The translations under genes and the position numbers were made by a program. From the NCBI GenBank assembly GCA_001910725.1, contig MJGA01000028.1:1-64000 (forward strand): DNA of 64,000 bases, written 5' to 3'. The first letter of the stretch is position 1, and each line of letters starts with the position of its first letter. This document shows positions 21,401 to 30,410 of the stretch, in pieces. This stretch comes from Phanerodontia chrysosporium (Eukaryota; Basidiomycota; Agaricomycetes; Polyporales; Phanerochaetaceae). The notes below the pieces were generated by a model. The model did not search any database. It was not told the origin of the DNA and worked only from the letters and a program-made list of their open reading frames with translations.

Positions 21401-22168
21401 GCTGATGCTTCGGAAGGCGGTGCGATTCTTCTTCGGAGAACACCTTCTTATGCCGATGGTACTCCTTGGGGACCAGCTCTTCAAACGTCTTGGCGTACTT
21501 CTCGCGGTTAGCTTCGACAGCAATCGCTTGCGAGTAAGTGTAGCCGGCGAGAATCCAGACTTCGTCCTTGGCGTCCTCAACAATGCCTGCTCGAAGCCAT
21601 TCGCGGCGCTCGGAGCGGTTGGCGTCAATCTGATGGATGCCGAAAACCGGGGTGTCCTCAGCTCCGCCGCGGAGCTGAAACTGGACATCTCCCGTTTCCC
21701 AGTCGATGTTCGGATTCCATTTCTTGAGCCACGGGAGTCCGAGGATGACATCCTCCGGGCCGATGTTCGTGACAAGAAACTCCTCCTTAAACGTGTACGA
21801 ACCGACAGTCAGCTGGAGTCTAGCACGGCGCGTGATAGATCCTGCTTCGTTCTTAGTTCCGTCGATGTTGTACAGTGTGATCTCCTTCTTGAGCGGTACC
21901 GTGAGGATCTTGTGCTGCTTACAGAAGTCCTCGTGGATGAACAGTGAAGTTGCGCCGGAGTCAATCATTGCAGGTGTGCGAATAGTTTTATTGAGTCCGG
22001 TGAGCTTTACAGGTACACGATAATGATTGGAGAAAGGATCTAGCACTGATATTGTACATGAGCGGATAACGTCAGAAATGTCCTGTGGTTCTAGCGACGG
22101 TGCCGGAGTTGAATCCGGGCTTGACGAAACGGGGACCGACGATGCGGCGTCACTCCGGCCCCTTAAGC
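18411..22168 (-). CDS. Element B' Pol (protease-RT-RNase H-integrase-chromodomain)
   Basis: An uninterrupted -1-frame polyprotein of more than 1,210 codons. Protease MIDSGATSLFIHE is close to the N-terminus. RT has the active site YLDDILIWS and the preceding KFDVRWGYNNV block. RNase H carries ETDASGYATGGV. Integrase has the HHCC region and the D/D/E core (IFSDRGPQF, ERKNQEVE). A chromodomain (EYVVEKILDSRIYRRQ, VRWKGYGQAGDTW) lies about 110 residues before the C-terminus. TGA is at 18413-18411. It serves as the intact reference showing that the frame breaks in copy B are single-base losses. There is no ATG near the N-terminus, as expected for frameshift expression. Confidence 0.94.
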
Positions 22169-22175
22169 AAAACCC
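22131..22175 (-). promoter_or_regulatory. -1 ribosomal frameshift signal, element B'
   Basis: Heptamer GGGTTTT (22175-22169, minus), 6-nt spacer, stem GGGGCCG (22162-22156) with CGG-T-CCCC (22138-22131). It is identical in layout to 8639-8683. Confidence 0.75.
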
Positions 22176-23413
22176 CCGAGCTGCTTTTGTATCAGAGCCA
22201 GCTGATCACGGAGGGCGGCGAGCGCGGCGGCTTGGTCGTCAGACGAGCTGCCGGAAGACGAGGAGGCCGGAGACGAGGAGTCCTGTGACGAGGTATCCTG
22301 AGACGAGGCGCAGACGGCGGCGGTAGCAGGGGCGGTTCTCGGCTTGCCCTCGAGGCGAGCACGACAGACGCGGGACCAGTGACCCTTCTTACCGCAGTGG
22401 TTGCAGACCGAATCGCGGTGAACGGGGTCCGTGGACTTGTGGGTCTTCGAGCCGCAGACCTTGCAGCGGTCCTTCATGACGGCGTCGAACTGGCGCTTGA
22501 GATCCGTACCAGTGAGACCCTTAAACAGCTCGTCAATGTTTGCGGCGTCGATGTCCATCGCGTTCGGGTCGCGGAAGGCGCGCGCTGACGAGCTAGCCGG
22601 AGTCGAGGACGTCTTGCCTTGCTGTGCCAGGAGGTCTTGCGAGAGCTTGTCCTTCGACCGGTCGACGGCGAAACCCGCGTTCTTGAGCTCGTCGTACGTC
22701 TCGGGGCCTTTGCCGGTAGCGGGGTTGACCATGTACGAGATCCGCTCGAGGTAGTCCTTGTTAAACTTCGTCCGTAGCCGGGCTGCCAGGTCTTCCGGGG
22801 TGAGCTTTGTGCGGCCGGCGAGGGCTTGGAACTCCGCAAAGAACTCCGCGAACCGACGGTTGCCCTGCGTACAAGCTTGCAGCTTGCTGAGAGCCTCGGC
22901 CTTCTCGTCCATGGGTTCGAACCGGTTCTTGAAAGCCTCCCAGAACGTAGCGCGAGAGCCGTCGAATATCTGAGTGCCGTCTGCCGCTTGCTCGATGTAC
23001 TGCCGTGCCCATTCCGCCGCTTCATCCTGCATGAAGGAGAGAGCGCCGACGATCCACTTCTGGCCGTCTACCAAGATCTTGCCGGTGTTCGCGTCCCGCT
23101 CGAGGTTACCGTTGACGTCGCGCTTACCGAATTTCTCCGGCTGTCCGTCGGCGTAGATGCGATAGGCGGCGCGGAAAAGTCGGGCCGTGTCTGAACCCTT
23201 TCCTTTGAACGGCATGGGCTTCTCGACGAAGGGGAGCTCCTTGTTGGCATTGACCGTTGCGTTGACCGTTGTCCGATTGGCGCCAATAGTCTGGGCCAGA
23301 GTGTTAACCGTGTTTGTAAGCTGCGTCATCGCCTGGGCCATTTGCAGGAGGGCAGCGGAGATGGGGTCGGGGGGAGCTGGGCCGGGAGGCGCTCCACCGG
23401 GAGTGCTCGACAT
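22163..23413 (-). CDS. Element B' Gag
   Basis: 416 residues, same length and domain order as copy B: a Pro-rich start, the helical Gag region, MDID segment, CKVCGSKTHKS, CCHC knuckle CNHCGKKGHWSRVC and a Ser-rich tail. The ATG at 23413 is the first ATG on the sense strand after the inferred transcript start at 24912, about 1.5 kb upstream. The stop TAA is at 22165-22163. A 430-bp spacer (23414-23843) with no recognised feature separates it from ORF0. Confidence 0.94.
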   Translation of the reverse strand: MSSTPGGAPPGPAPPDPISAALLQMAQAMTQLTNTVNTLAQTIGANRTTVNATVNANKELPFVEKPMPFKGKGSDTARLFRAAYRIYADGQPEKFGKRDVNGNLERDANTGKILVDGQKWIVGALSFMQDEAAEWARQYIEQAADGTQIFDGSRATFWEAFKNRFEPMDEKAEALSKLQACTQGNRRFAEFFAEFQALAGRTKLTPEDLAARLRTKFNKDYLERISYMVNPATGKGPETYDELKNAGFAVDRSKDKLSQDLLAQQGKTSSTPASSSARAFRDPNAMDIDAANIDELFKGLTGTDLKRQFDAVMKDRCKVCGSKTHKSTDPVHRDSVCNHCGKKGHWSRVCRARLEGKPRTAPATAAVCASSQDTSSQDSSSPASSSSGSSSDDQAAALAALRDQLALIQKQLGGFA

Positions 23414-23843
23414 GTTGGGGGGACGGGGAGTGTTGGCTCCTGATTGAGCGCGGGAGAGGTTAAACGGAGAGGGAGCGGGTTCGTGGTCGGAGAGGACGGA
23501 GCCGAGCGATGTCTCGGGAGACGAGTGGTGGCTGCTGTCCGGGGGACTGTGATCGGGAGTATTCGGAGTGGTGGCAGAGGCGCGGGCGAATTCTAGCCGT
23601 TGCGCGAAATGAGGGCGTTCGAACTGTGTTTCTCGGTCGCTAGGCGGAACCGGGAGTAGCGGAGGGGCAGTCTCTCGATAAGGGCAGGGCTGCTGACTGC
23701 ACTCCCTGGCTTCTCGAGACCCGTTGTTTTCCTCGACGTGGAGATCAGCAGGAAGAGTGACGCCGTTCTCTGTGGTTCGCCCGAAGAAGTGCGGACAATT
23801 CGAGCAGTCGAAATCCAGAGCGACAGAAGATGTATTTTATAAA

Positions 23844-24617
23844 CTAATCAAAGTAACCAGCCTCGTACACAATGTTCAGCTGCCCTACGATACGGCGGAA
23901 GTTTCGCCTTAAACCGATGAACGGAATGTCACCAATTTGAGCGAGACCGAGCTCGTATTGGTGCCACTCCTTAAACGTGGTGGTGGGGGCGAGGCGGCTG
24001 AGCTCGGCGCGGATCTGGCGAAGTCGCTCGAGCAGGAGATGGAAGTGGTGGGCGTGGTCGCTGTTGACGATGTGGAGCAGGTCGACTTCCTCGACGGCCT
24101 TGAGACGCTTGATGGTGGCGTCGAGCTTGGGCGTGAAGATGCCGACGAGGTCGGTAGGGGAGTACTTCGGGATATCGATGCCGATGGGCTTGCGGGCGAT
24201 GGGCTCGTACGTCGGGGCGGCGCTGAGGCGCTCTGCCAAACTGAGCTTGGAGGAGGAGGCGGCTACGGCGGCCTGGGCTTCTTGCGCCTCTCGTTGGCGC
24301 TGTTCGCGGATGCGGTTGCCTACGCGCTGTTCGGCCTCACGAGCCTCGCGGACGGCAGTCCAGTTGATCGAGGGAACGGAAGGTGGGGGCGTCGGGAGCG
24401 TGGAGACGTACTTGATCACCGCCTTGACTTTGCGGTCTGTCCACTTAACGGGGTTGCCGGCCTCGCGACGACGTTGGAGGCGGTCGAAGATGCGTTGGGG
24501 GATGTGGTCCTTGAGAAGGGGTGCGTTCGGGGGCGGAGAGGCCGCGCTTCGACGAACGTCTTTCGGCACTGCAAATGCAAGCCTTAGCAACGTGCACGGA
24601 GTGAGCAGACTGCTCGA
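23844..24617 (-). CDS. Element B' ORF0, ATG-less accessory protein
   Basis: Open from just after TAG (24620-24618) to the stop at 23844, about 257 codons, with no methionine codon at all. Residues include VPKDVRRSAASPPPN, LKDHIPQRIFDRLQRR, a Glu/Arg/Gln-rich probable coiled coil, a PPxxL-like linker (PIGIDIPKYSPTDLVG), helices (LDATIKRLKAVEEVDLL) and a conserved C-terminus LRRNFRRIVGQLNIVYEAG. No family is recognised. Conserved ACG-TTG near 24593-24588 could serve as a non-AUG start. Element A has an ORF of the same position, size, charge pattern and similar C-terminus (26288-27073). Function unknown; a Gag-related accessory role is only inference. Confidence 0.65.
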   Translation of the reverse strand, partial: SSSLLTPCTLLRLAFAVPKDVRRSAASPPPNAPLLKDHIPQRIFDRLQRRREAGNPVKWTDRKVKAVIKYVSTLPTPPPSVPSINWTAVREAREAEQRVGNRIREQRQREAQEAQAAVAASSSKLSLAERLSAAPTYEPIARKPIGIDIPKYSPTDLVGIFTPKLDATIKRLKAVEEVDLLHIVNSDHAHHFHLLLERLRQIRAELSRLAPTTTFKEWHQYELGLAQIGDIPFIGLRRNFRRIVGQLNIVYEAGYFD

Positions 24618-24710
24618 CTACGACGTACTCGCTTTAAGCGGAGGGAATAAACTTTTTGAAACGGTATTTGGGGGAGCGGTAGGGGAAGAATTGCCTAGGG
24701 CACCCAAGAG

Positions 24711-24720
24711 ATCTCGACCT
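24711..24720 (-). promoter_or_regulatory. Element B' self-primer binding site
   Basis: Minus strand AGGTCGAGAT, two bases inside the 5' LTR end. It is complementary to ATCTCGACCT at 24912-24903 in the LTR, which starts 34 nt after a TATATAA (24946-24940). Confidence 0.72.
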
Positions 24721-24722
24721 AA

Positions 24723-25415
24723 TGTCGCGGAGCAAGGGCTCAACGCTACACGAGGGAGGACGGATGGGGATGACGACGACGAGGTGCAGCGGAGCGGGTC
24801 ACGCGGCGACGCACAACTTATGCAGCTGTCCGTATTGACCAAGTTATTATTGAGAGATAGTAAAGAATACAAAATGCGGCTTACCTGTCCGTATTGACCA
24901 AGAGGTCGAGATGACGGACAGGAGCGAGGAGTGCTACCCTTATATACTACAGAGTCTTTTAGGGCAGGCTGTACGATTACCTAAGCTGATGGGCAGTGCT
25001 CAGCATAGCCAGCGAGGCTGCGACGCGGGCTGCGCGGCGAGGTTGTGCGGGGCTATGTCACGAGGCTGTGTCAGCTGGCAGTGTTCGGGGCTGTGTCGGG
25101 CCGAGGCTGTGTCATCAGGCTGATCAGCTCGGCGTGTCTCGGCGAAGGGAGTCATCAGGGATGACAGTGCCGCTTCGGCGATCCGGGGAACCGGTTGCAA
25201 GGCAGACCGGTGATCCGGGCAGTGTCTGAGCGCGCAACGGGATGCGCCGGCGTCTAGGGGTGATGCGCCATCAGGGCGCTGGCGCTGTATGGCCAGGCGC
25301 TGAGCGTGGGCGGCTAGGACTCCAGACGGCGCGAGGGCTGCTCGCCCGTTGGATTAATCGAGGGAAATAGCCAAAAATCGGCGAAAAATAGGGCAGCACC
25401 GTCACATCCGTGACA
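24723..25415 (-). repeat. Element B' 5' LTR (693 bp)
   Basis: Contains the TATA box (24946-24940), the self-primer donor (24912-24903) and the putative leader intron (24884-24826) between two copies of the 18-nt repeat. Confidence 0.95.
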
Positions 25416-25420
25416 CCGAC

Positions 25421-26154
25421 TTGTCGTTGAGTAGCTTCTCGAGGTCCTTCGTTGCCGTGCGCGTAACATCCTTTTGACCGTAAACCGTCTGGAGACTAGC
25501 CCAGAAACTGTCGACCGAGCCCATGTCCTCGCCCTTGGCATTCTTGTCCAACAGTGGTTGCATCAGCTTCAGGGCTGGTTCGCGCAACAGGGACAACGCA
25601 TTGACTATGCGCTGTTTGTCCGTCGTGATGCCCTGGGTGCTGTTCCAAAGTTCGACCAGATTTTTCCATTCCTCGAACTTCGTCGTATTCTTCTCGCCTG
25701 AGAAGAGCGGCGGTTGGGCGGACTTGGGGCGAGCAGGTGCGCCACCTCCTGAACCGATACCGGCTGGGAGGGCGTTCAACTGTTTGATCGCATTGTCTGC
25801 GATCCCCTTGACGCTTTCCAGCCCGGCTTCCTGGACATAGGTGATTTTCTGGGTTTCGACCAGTTCATGGCGGACTTCGTCCACCCTCTCCAGAATCGAC
25901 GTCATAGCCTCATTAAAAATATTGAGGAACCCATCGAATAGGTGCCTCACGTGGGCCTCGTTCTGGCGGGAGGCTTCAACGACCCCCGCGTAGATCGATT
26001 CTTGGATGAAGATCCTTTGGTTCTGCGATATTTCCTCTGGTGCTGCGACCGAGGAGATGGCCTGAACCGTGGTCTCGTGAGAGAGTTGGATATTGTCCGA
26101 GGACAAGTTGATGTCGGTCCAGTTGATTTGAGCGATTTGATCAGCGTCAGCCAT
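25421..26154 (-). CDS. Element A Gag, N-terminal part
   Basis: Starts at ATG 26154 (MADADQIAQINW). It has an N-terminal helical region, a Gly/Ala/Pro linker (GIGSGGGAPARPKSAQPP), and then the start of the classic retrotransposon Gag region (LFSGEKNTTKFEEWKNLVELW ... VDSFWASLQTVYG). Element B' cuts it after LLNDKS at the CCGAC target duplication (25416-25420). The C-terminal half is at 17678-16847. It lies 133 bp downstream of ORF0, so in A gag has its own start codon but is not the first ATG. Confidence 0.9.
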
Positions 26155-26287
26155 TGTTTCTTAGTCAAAAGGTATGTTAGTACAAATTCTTTCCACTTTT
26201 ACAGTTGGAAAGTAAGGAAGACTCTTATGTATCACACAGAAGTTCAATGTCAGGTGGAGTTTTTATTGCATCGGGTTACAGGTGGAT

Positions 26288-27073
26288 TTAGTATTCGAAT
26301 GAGATATTGAGAGCGACGAGCTCCCTTGCAATCTCTACATATCGAGTACTAAAGTTTTCGAAGGATACATATTTTATTTTCTTTAGATCCCTCGTTATCC
26401 ACCTGTAATGCTTTCCCTTCAACTTCTTTCTACTCTTGTTCTCGTCGAAGTGGTCGTATAAGTCTTCGAAGTCAACGAGCAACTTCGAGACCTCGTCGCC
26501 TAGCTCCTTGTCGACCTTGTCGATGTCGACGAGGTGGTCGCTGAGCGGTACCAAGCGAAGGTTTACCGCGTTGAACAAATTCATCATCTCTTTAGTTCGA
26601 TCGATGATGTGCGACTTCTGCATACGACCCGCTTCTTTCGGGACCTTGCCTTGCATGTCGCCGTTGTTCCCGTATGTCTCCTCGACCTCTTCTTGAGACA
26701 GGTGCTGAGGGGGGCCCAGGCGACTCAGGAGTGAGGGAGCCGGATTCGAAATCCGGTCCTCGAGACGCTTGCGCGCCTTCATCTCCATGATGAGCCTGGA
26801 GACCTGTTCGAGCGCCCAGAGGCGTTCCTCGAACTCCTCGTTGATGCGATCCTGCTCGGCCTTCGGGACGGGGCGGGTGACGGTGCGACGGTTACGCTCG
26901 CGCTGGAGGAGATACTTCTCGCGCTGTTTGGGGCGCTCGATCTCGGCCAGCTTCTCCTTGACCTCCTCGTAGACCTTTTCCTGGGTCTCCTTGCGAAGCG
27001 AAATACGCTCGGCAAGGGAGGGGTAGGGGGCGGCAGCGTTGCGGGCAATGATGGTCTTGTTGTAGAACTTCAT
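26288..27073 (-). CDS. Element A ORF0, accessory protein upstream of gag
   Basis: 261 residues from ATG 27073 to TAA 26290-26288. It is very rich in Lys, Arg and Glu with a long probable coiled coil at residues ~25-120 (KETQEKVYEEVKEKLAEIER, RERNRRTVTRPVPKAE). The C-terminal part is helical and charged, ending FSTRYVEIARELVALNISFEY-like residues. No domain is recognised. It sits between the 5' LTR leader and gag exactly like ORF0 of family B, and the last ~40 residues follow the same hydrophobic pattern. The frame is intact, which together with LTR identity suggests a retained function. It might instead be a captured host fragment. Confidence 0.65.
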   Translation of the reverse strand: MKFYNKTIIARNAAAPYPSLAERISLRKETQEKVYEEVKEKLAEIERPKQREKYLLQRERNRRTVTRPVPKAEQDRINEEFEERLWALEQVSRLIMEMKARKRLEDRISNPAPSLLSRLGPPQHLSQEEVEETYGNNGDMQGKVPKEAGRMQKSHIIDRTKEMMNLFNAVNLRLVPLSDHLVDIDKVDKELGDEVSKLLVDFEDLYDHFDENKSRKKLKGKHYRWITRDLKKIKYVSFENFSTRYVEIARELVALNISFEY

Positions 27074-27907
27074 CTTAGTGATAACATAATCAATCAGCGT
27101 CCTTTTACAGGTACGGCTTATGGAAGGAAAAGTGCTCAGAAAATGAGGGTTACCAGCCCTCTCTTGCTGCGGTTCGAATCTTGATGCGTGCGCATTCGTG
27201 GGTAGAGTCGTTTACGGCATGCCATTATCTCTCTGCACATGCGCGATGGGGGAGTTTCAGATCTCAGTCGGGTTTCCACACCCGCTGCAAATGGTTTGTC
27301 GTGCCTTACAGCTACGATCTCCACGGACTTCCTAGATGCTAGCGTCTTACCGCTTGTCATCCAGTACCAGGGATGCGGTCACCTTGCGGTGGACTCAACA
27401 CCCCACGCGTCGCATGGCCACTTACGCCTGTGGATCGGCAAGAAGATTCCCATGCTGTATTGCACAGCCCGCCCACGTGGTCGCACTCCTGGCGCCACGT
27501 GTCCAACGGTGGGTCTCAACATGTCAAGCCCCTTGTCAGGTGGCCCAACGTATCCCCCAGATCCCAAGTCGTTTAGGTCTCCGGACAGGCCGAGCACAGC
27601 ATCGCCTATTACAGGTCGATGTGCGCTTCGAGCCCGCCTACACAAACATCACTCGCGAAATTCGACGAGTAATGCCCATGCGACCCCATAGCCGACGACG
27701 TACAGCCCCCTTTTACAGGTGGACCTCAACCGCCAGCCCCACAAATGAAGAACTACCCCTATTACAGGTGGTAGCCGCGCATCGAAGAAGCGAACCTGCG
27801 AACGCAAGATTATAAGTGGTAAAGGTGCCGACGCCGCCGGCAACGACGTCGAGCACGCTGCGTACGACGATCAAGCCCTTAAGGCCGACGTCGACGCGAA
27901 GGGGTAT
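27074..27907 (-). other. Element A 5' untranslated leader
   Basis: About 830 bp between the primer site and ORF0, with no supported gene. It contains four exact TTACAGGT words (plus-strand positions 27105, 27609, 27713, 27762). A fifth lies at 26276, just past the ORF0-gag spacer. These may be packaging or expression signals. Confidence 0.5.
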
Positions 27908-27918
27908 AGCATCATCTA
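27908..27918 (-). promoter_or_regulatory. Element A self-primer binding site (11 nt)
   Basis: Minus strand TAGATGATGCT, two bases after the 5' LTR. It is exactly complementary to AGCATCATCTA at 28022-28012 within the LTR. Tf1 uses an 11-nt self-primer in the same arrangement. Confidence 0.78.
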
Positions 27919-27920
27919 AA

Positions 27921-28453
27921 TGTCAAAGTAAACCCCGCTACTTACCTTAGTAGCTTAAGTGGGGTTTGGACTTGACTGCGAGTGTGCGAGTGAAGTGGGT
28001 GAAAGACGAGGTAGATGATGCTGGGGACTTAAGCCCAGCAGAGCCCGGTATATATACATGAAGGGGAGGACCCCTGGTACTACCCGAGACCCCTGATACT
28101 GCCCATCACATGCACGATGGCGTGATGATGGTGCGATACTTGCCAAGACACTCCGGGCTCGGCGAAGTCTAAAGCCGAGTACCGGATGTGTCCGGAACCT
28201 TCTACGCTATTCTAGAATACACTACCCGGACCCTGGGTCCGGCTACCTACTATACCCTTGTACCGGAGCGTCTACATCATAGATAAGATAAAGATAAGAT
28301 CCTCACATGACTCTGAGTCCATTCCCAGCACGTGACCAACACGTGACCGCGTTCTGACGCGTGTCTGTCCTAACCCTAGTCCATAACCCTAACCCCTGGC
28401 GCCTACTGGGTGCTTACAAGAATAAAACCGTAGGGAATTAGAAAACTGTGACA
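27921..28453 (-). repeat. Element A 5' LTR
   Basis: 533 bp, the partner of 4422-4954. It is followed by the right target duplication TGCCA (28454-28458). Confidence 0.93.
28012..28056 (-). promoter_or_regulatory. Element A TATA box and inferred transcript start
   Basis: TATATATA (28056-28049, minus). The self-primer donor AGCATCATCTA begins 34 nt downstream at 28022, the distance expected for a transcription start. Confidence 0.7.
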
Positions 28454-30410
28454 TGCCAACCACACTCAATCAACCGTGCCGTCTCAGCCACGTTGATCTC
28501 AGGAGCGTTCTCCCTCCATTTTCTACGTTTGGGGAAGGTTCGCCACATTTCAGCTCCATTCGTCCGGGGGGTTTTCCCTGATGGAGAGATGATGTCGCGC
28601 AAATTAAAACAACAGGGAAACAACTCTGATTGTCCGAAAGGCGAAGTGGCTACTGATAAATATAGGCCAGTAGCAGACACAAGGAACGCACGATAGAAAA
28701 CTTCAAGAATACTGAGAATATCGCATATACGCGGGTGGGACTTCGGTCAAATGAATGTGAGCTGCATTCCGGGGCTGAGTTACACTGCCAGTGAGGCGCA
28801 CACCACCGTCGGTGTGCTGCTTCACGGGGCCAGCGTACACGGACGAGCGCTCCGTCGCGCATTTCTCGCTCCACGCTGACTTCCAGCACTCGCGCTCAGG
28901 TGTCAGCGTGATAGACGGTGCGTAAGACGCGGCGAAAGGATCCTTGTTCTCGGCGGGCGTGTATGCAGGTGGGGGCGCGCCAGGCAACCAGGCAGAAATG
29001 GTCAGCGTGGATATGCGCATTGAGCGTTCGCGCCTCGCTGGGGCGTGTCAGCTCACATGATGATATTATGGCGAGGCAGGAAGCCACGCACCTCTATGCT
29101 GGAGTTTCACATGCTTTCCTTTTTGCTGGTGCAGCGTTCGCTTGCACCACCAAAGGAAGCCTATACCTACAAAAAGGAGTAGGCATATGGTTCCGACTGC
29201 ACAAGCAATCAGGAGGCCTAGTGAGGGCCCTGTGGTATCGGCTTCCCCTCGTGCTAAAAACACAGACATTAATGTGTTCCCGAATACCCGGGGGTGACCA
29301 CGGCTGGAGCCCTCAGCACGGCTTGCGGCACGTAGCGCACACAGCGGTCGAGACAATGGAGGAGGCATCTGGGATTCCTTCCAAATTGATGAGATTGATG
29401 CGATTGAGACGCGAGGATGGCGTGAAGTGACTGCAGTTGCCTGCCGGGGTTCGTAACAAAGATTGGATGGGCCAACCCTTTGCGATGTGGCGTCCGTCTG
29501 ACTGGAGGCTAGAGAGCACAAGCCGGTTCCGTGCGTCAGCCCTCAGAAGAATATGCGAGTCTAGGAGTCCATATGGGATAAATGGTGAGCCCGTGTGCTA
29601 AGCAAGCAATCACGTACCGCGTGCGGTGATTCAGGGCCAGCTCCGTAGCACGGAAGCTCGTAGTGCTAAGACACAAACTGCTGGATTGTTGAGGCTCAAT
29701 CAGAGGAGTAGAACGCAGCGACGCACCTCAACAAGTAGCAGAAACTGCTCCTTCCAACCTTTCCATAGACCGATGAACACACAATCCGCCTGAGAAGTCG
29801 CGAGAGACTCAATGCAATAACCAAGACTAGAGACCGGGATCAAAAGAGTGTGAGGGTAATGAGCGAAAGCGATCTGCGTGCAGAAGTTGGACTCGAGGAC
29901 TGAGCAGGACGTTCTCAAGAGTTTGTTACGGCGCCAGATCTCGCTAACTACGAAGCGAGACACGGTCGCTTCACCCTGAGACCACCGTGACGTACTAACA
30001 GGTACGAACATGAAGGTGTATGTAGGAGTGTAGCCAGCCGCGCAGGTGGAATTAGACAAGACGGAGCATTTGATAGAATAGATGCTCCCTAGTCTTGCAT
30101 GTCACTGCCGCGTAAGAGAACAGAGTACGCGAACGCAACCGCCTCTTCCCGCGTCGTGAAGACTGCAGCGTATATGATACTGTGTCGATCAGCAGGACGA
30201 GCCGACGCGCTGCAGCGCACATCGCCTAATCAGTAGTACCACGGCGCGCCCACCGCCCGCACAAGGACGAGGACGAGGATGCTGAATTAATGAACAGCGA
30301 ACCTTGTCAGAGAGCAGCCGTAGAAAGCATTCTGTGAGATTACACAAAACGACAGACAAGATCATGATTATACAATGTTAAGATACATGGTAGAGGCGAT
30401 ATAGCGATAT
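28454..30410. other. Intergenic region with possible gene remnant
   Basis: Apart from the weak membrane-protein candidate at 28706-29521 and a minus frame at 29700-30059 that might be an upstream exon (CAAGYTPTYTF), nothing convincing is seen. No repeat or RNA gene was recognised. Confidence 0.4.
28706..29521 (-). CDS. Possible single-pass membrane protein (weak prediction)
   Basis: The minus-strand frame at 29521-29066 contains one clear transmembrane segment (LLIACAVGTICLLLFVGIGFLWW) followed by basic residues. Downstream frame 29020-28703 is proline-rich with two PPAY-type motifs (PPPAYTP, VPPAYM). The arrangement (outside domain, one membrane span, basic stop-transfer, cytoplasmic tail with PPxY motifs) is common in basidiomycete hypothetical proteins. 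The exons do not join by an obvious intron, and the N-terminal exon and start are uncertain. It may be a decayed gene. No function can be given. Confidence 0.3.

Larger units (their letters stand above)
17679..25415 (-). mobile_element. Gypsy element B' (copy 2 of family B), apparently intact
   Basis: A minus-strand element with LTRs 17679-18371 and 24723-25415 (one difference seen in 693 bp) and TSD CCGAC at 17674-17678 and 25416-25420, inserted in element A gag. ORF0, gag and pol are all open. This is the best candidate for a recently active copy. Confidence 0.95.
4422..28453 (-). mobile_element. Gypsy element A (chromovirus with dUTPase), split by two nested insertions
   Basis: Two 533-bp LTRs (4422-4954 and 27921-28453) differ at about one base and are flanked outside by the same 5-bp word, TGCCA, at 4417-4421 and 28454-28458. 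They therefore belong to one insertion even though they lie 24 kb apart. On the minus strand the order is 5' LTR, self-primer site, ORF0, gag, -1 frameshift, pol with chromodomain, dUTPase, polypurine tract, 3' LTR. Removing B (5439-13135) and B' (17679-25415) with one TSD each restores open frames across both breaks, so A was apparently intact when it was hit. Confidence 0.92.

Noticed and set aside
27150..27185. GCGGTTCGAATCTTG, resembling a tRNA T-arm
   Set aside because: No acceptor stem, D-arm or anticodon arm at proper distances; it lies in the element A leader.
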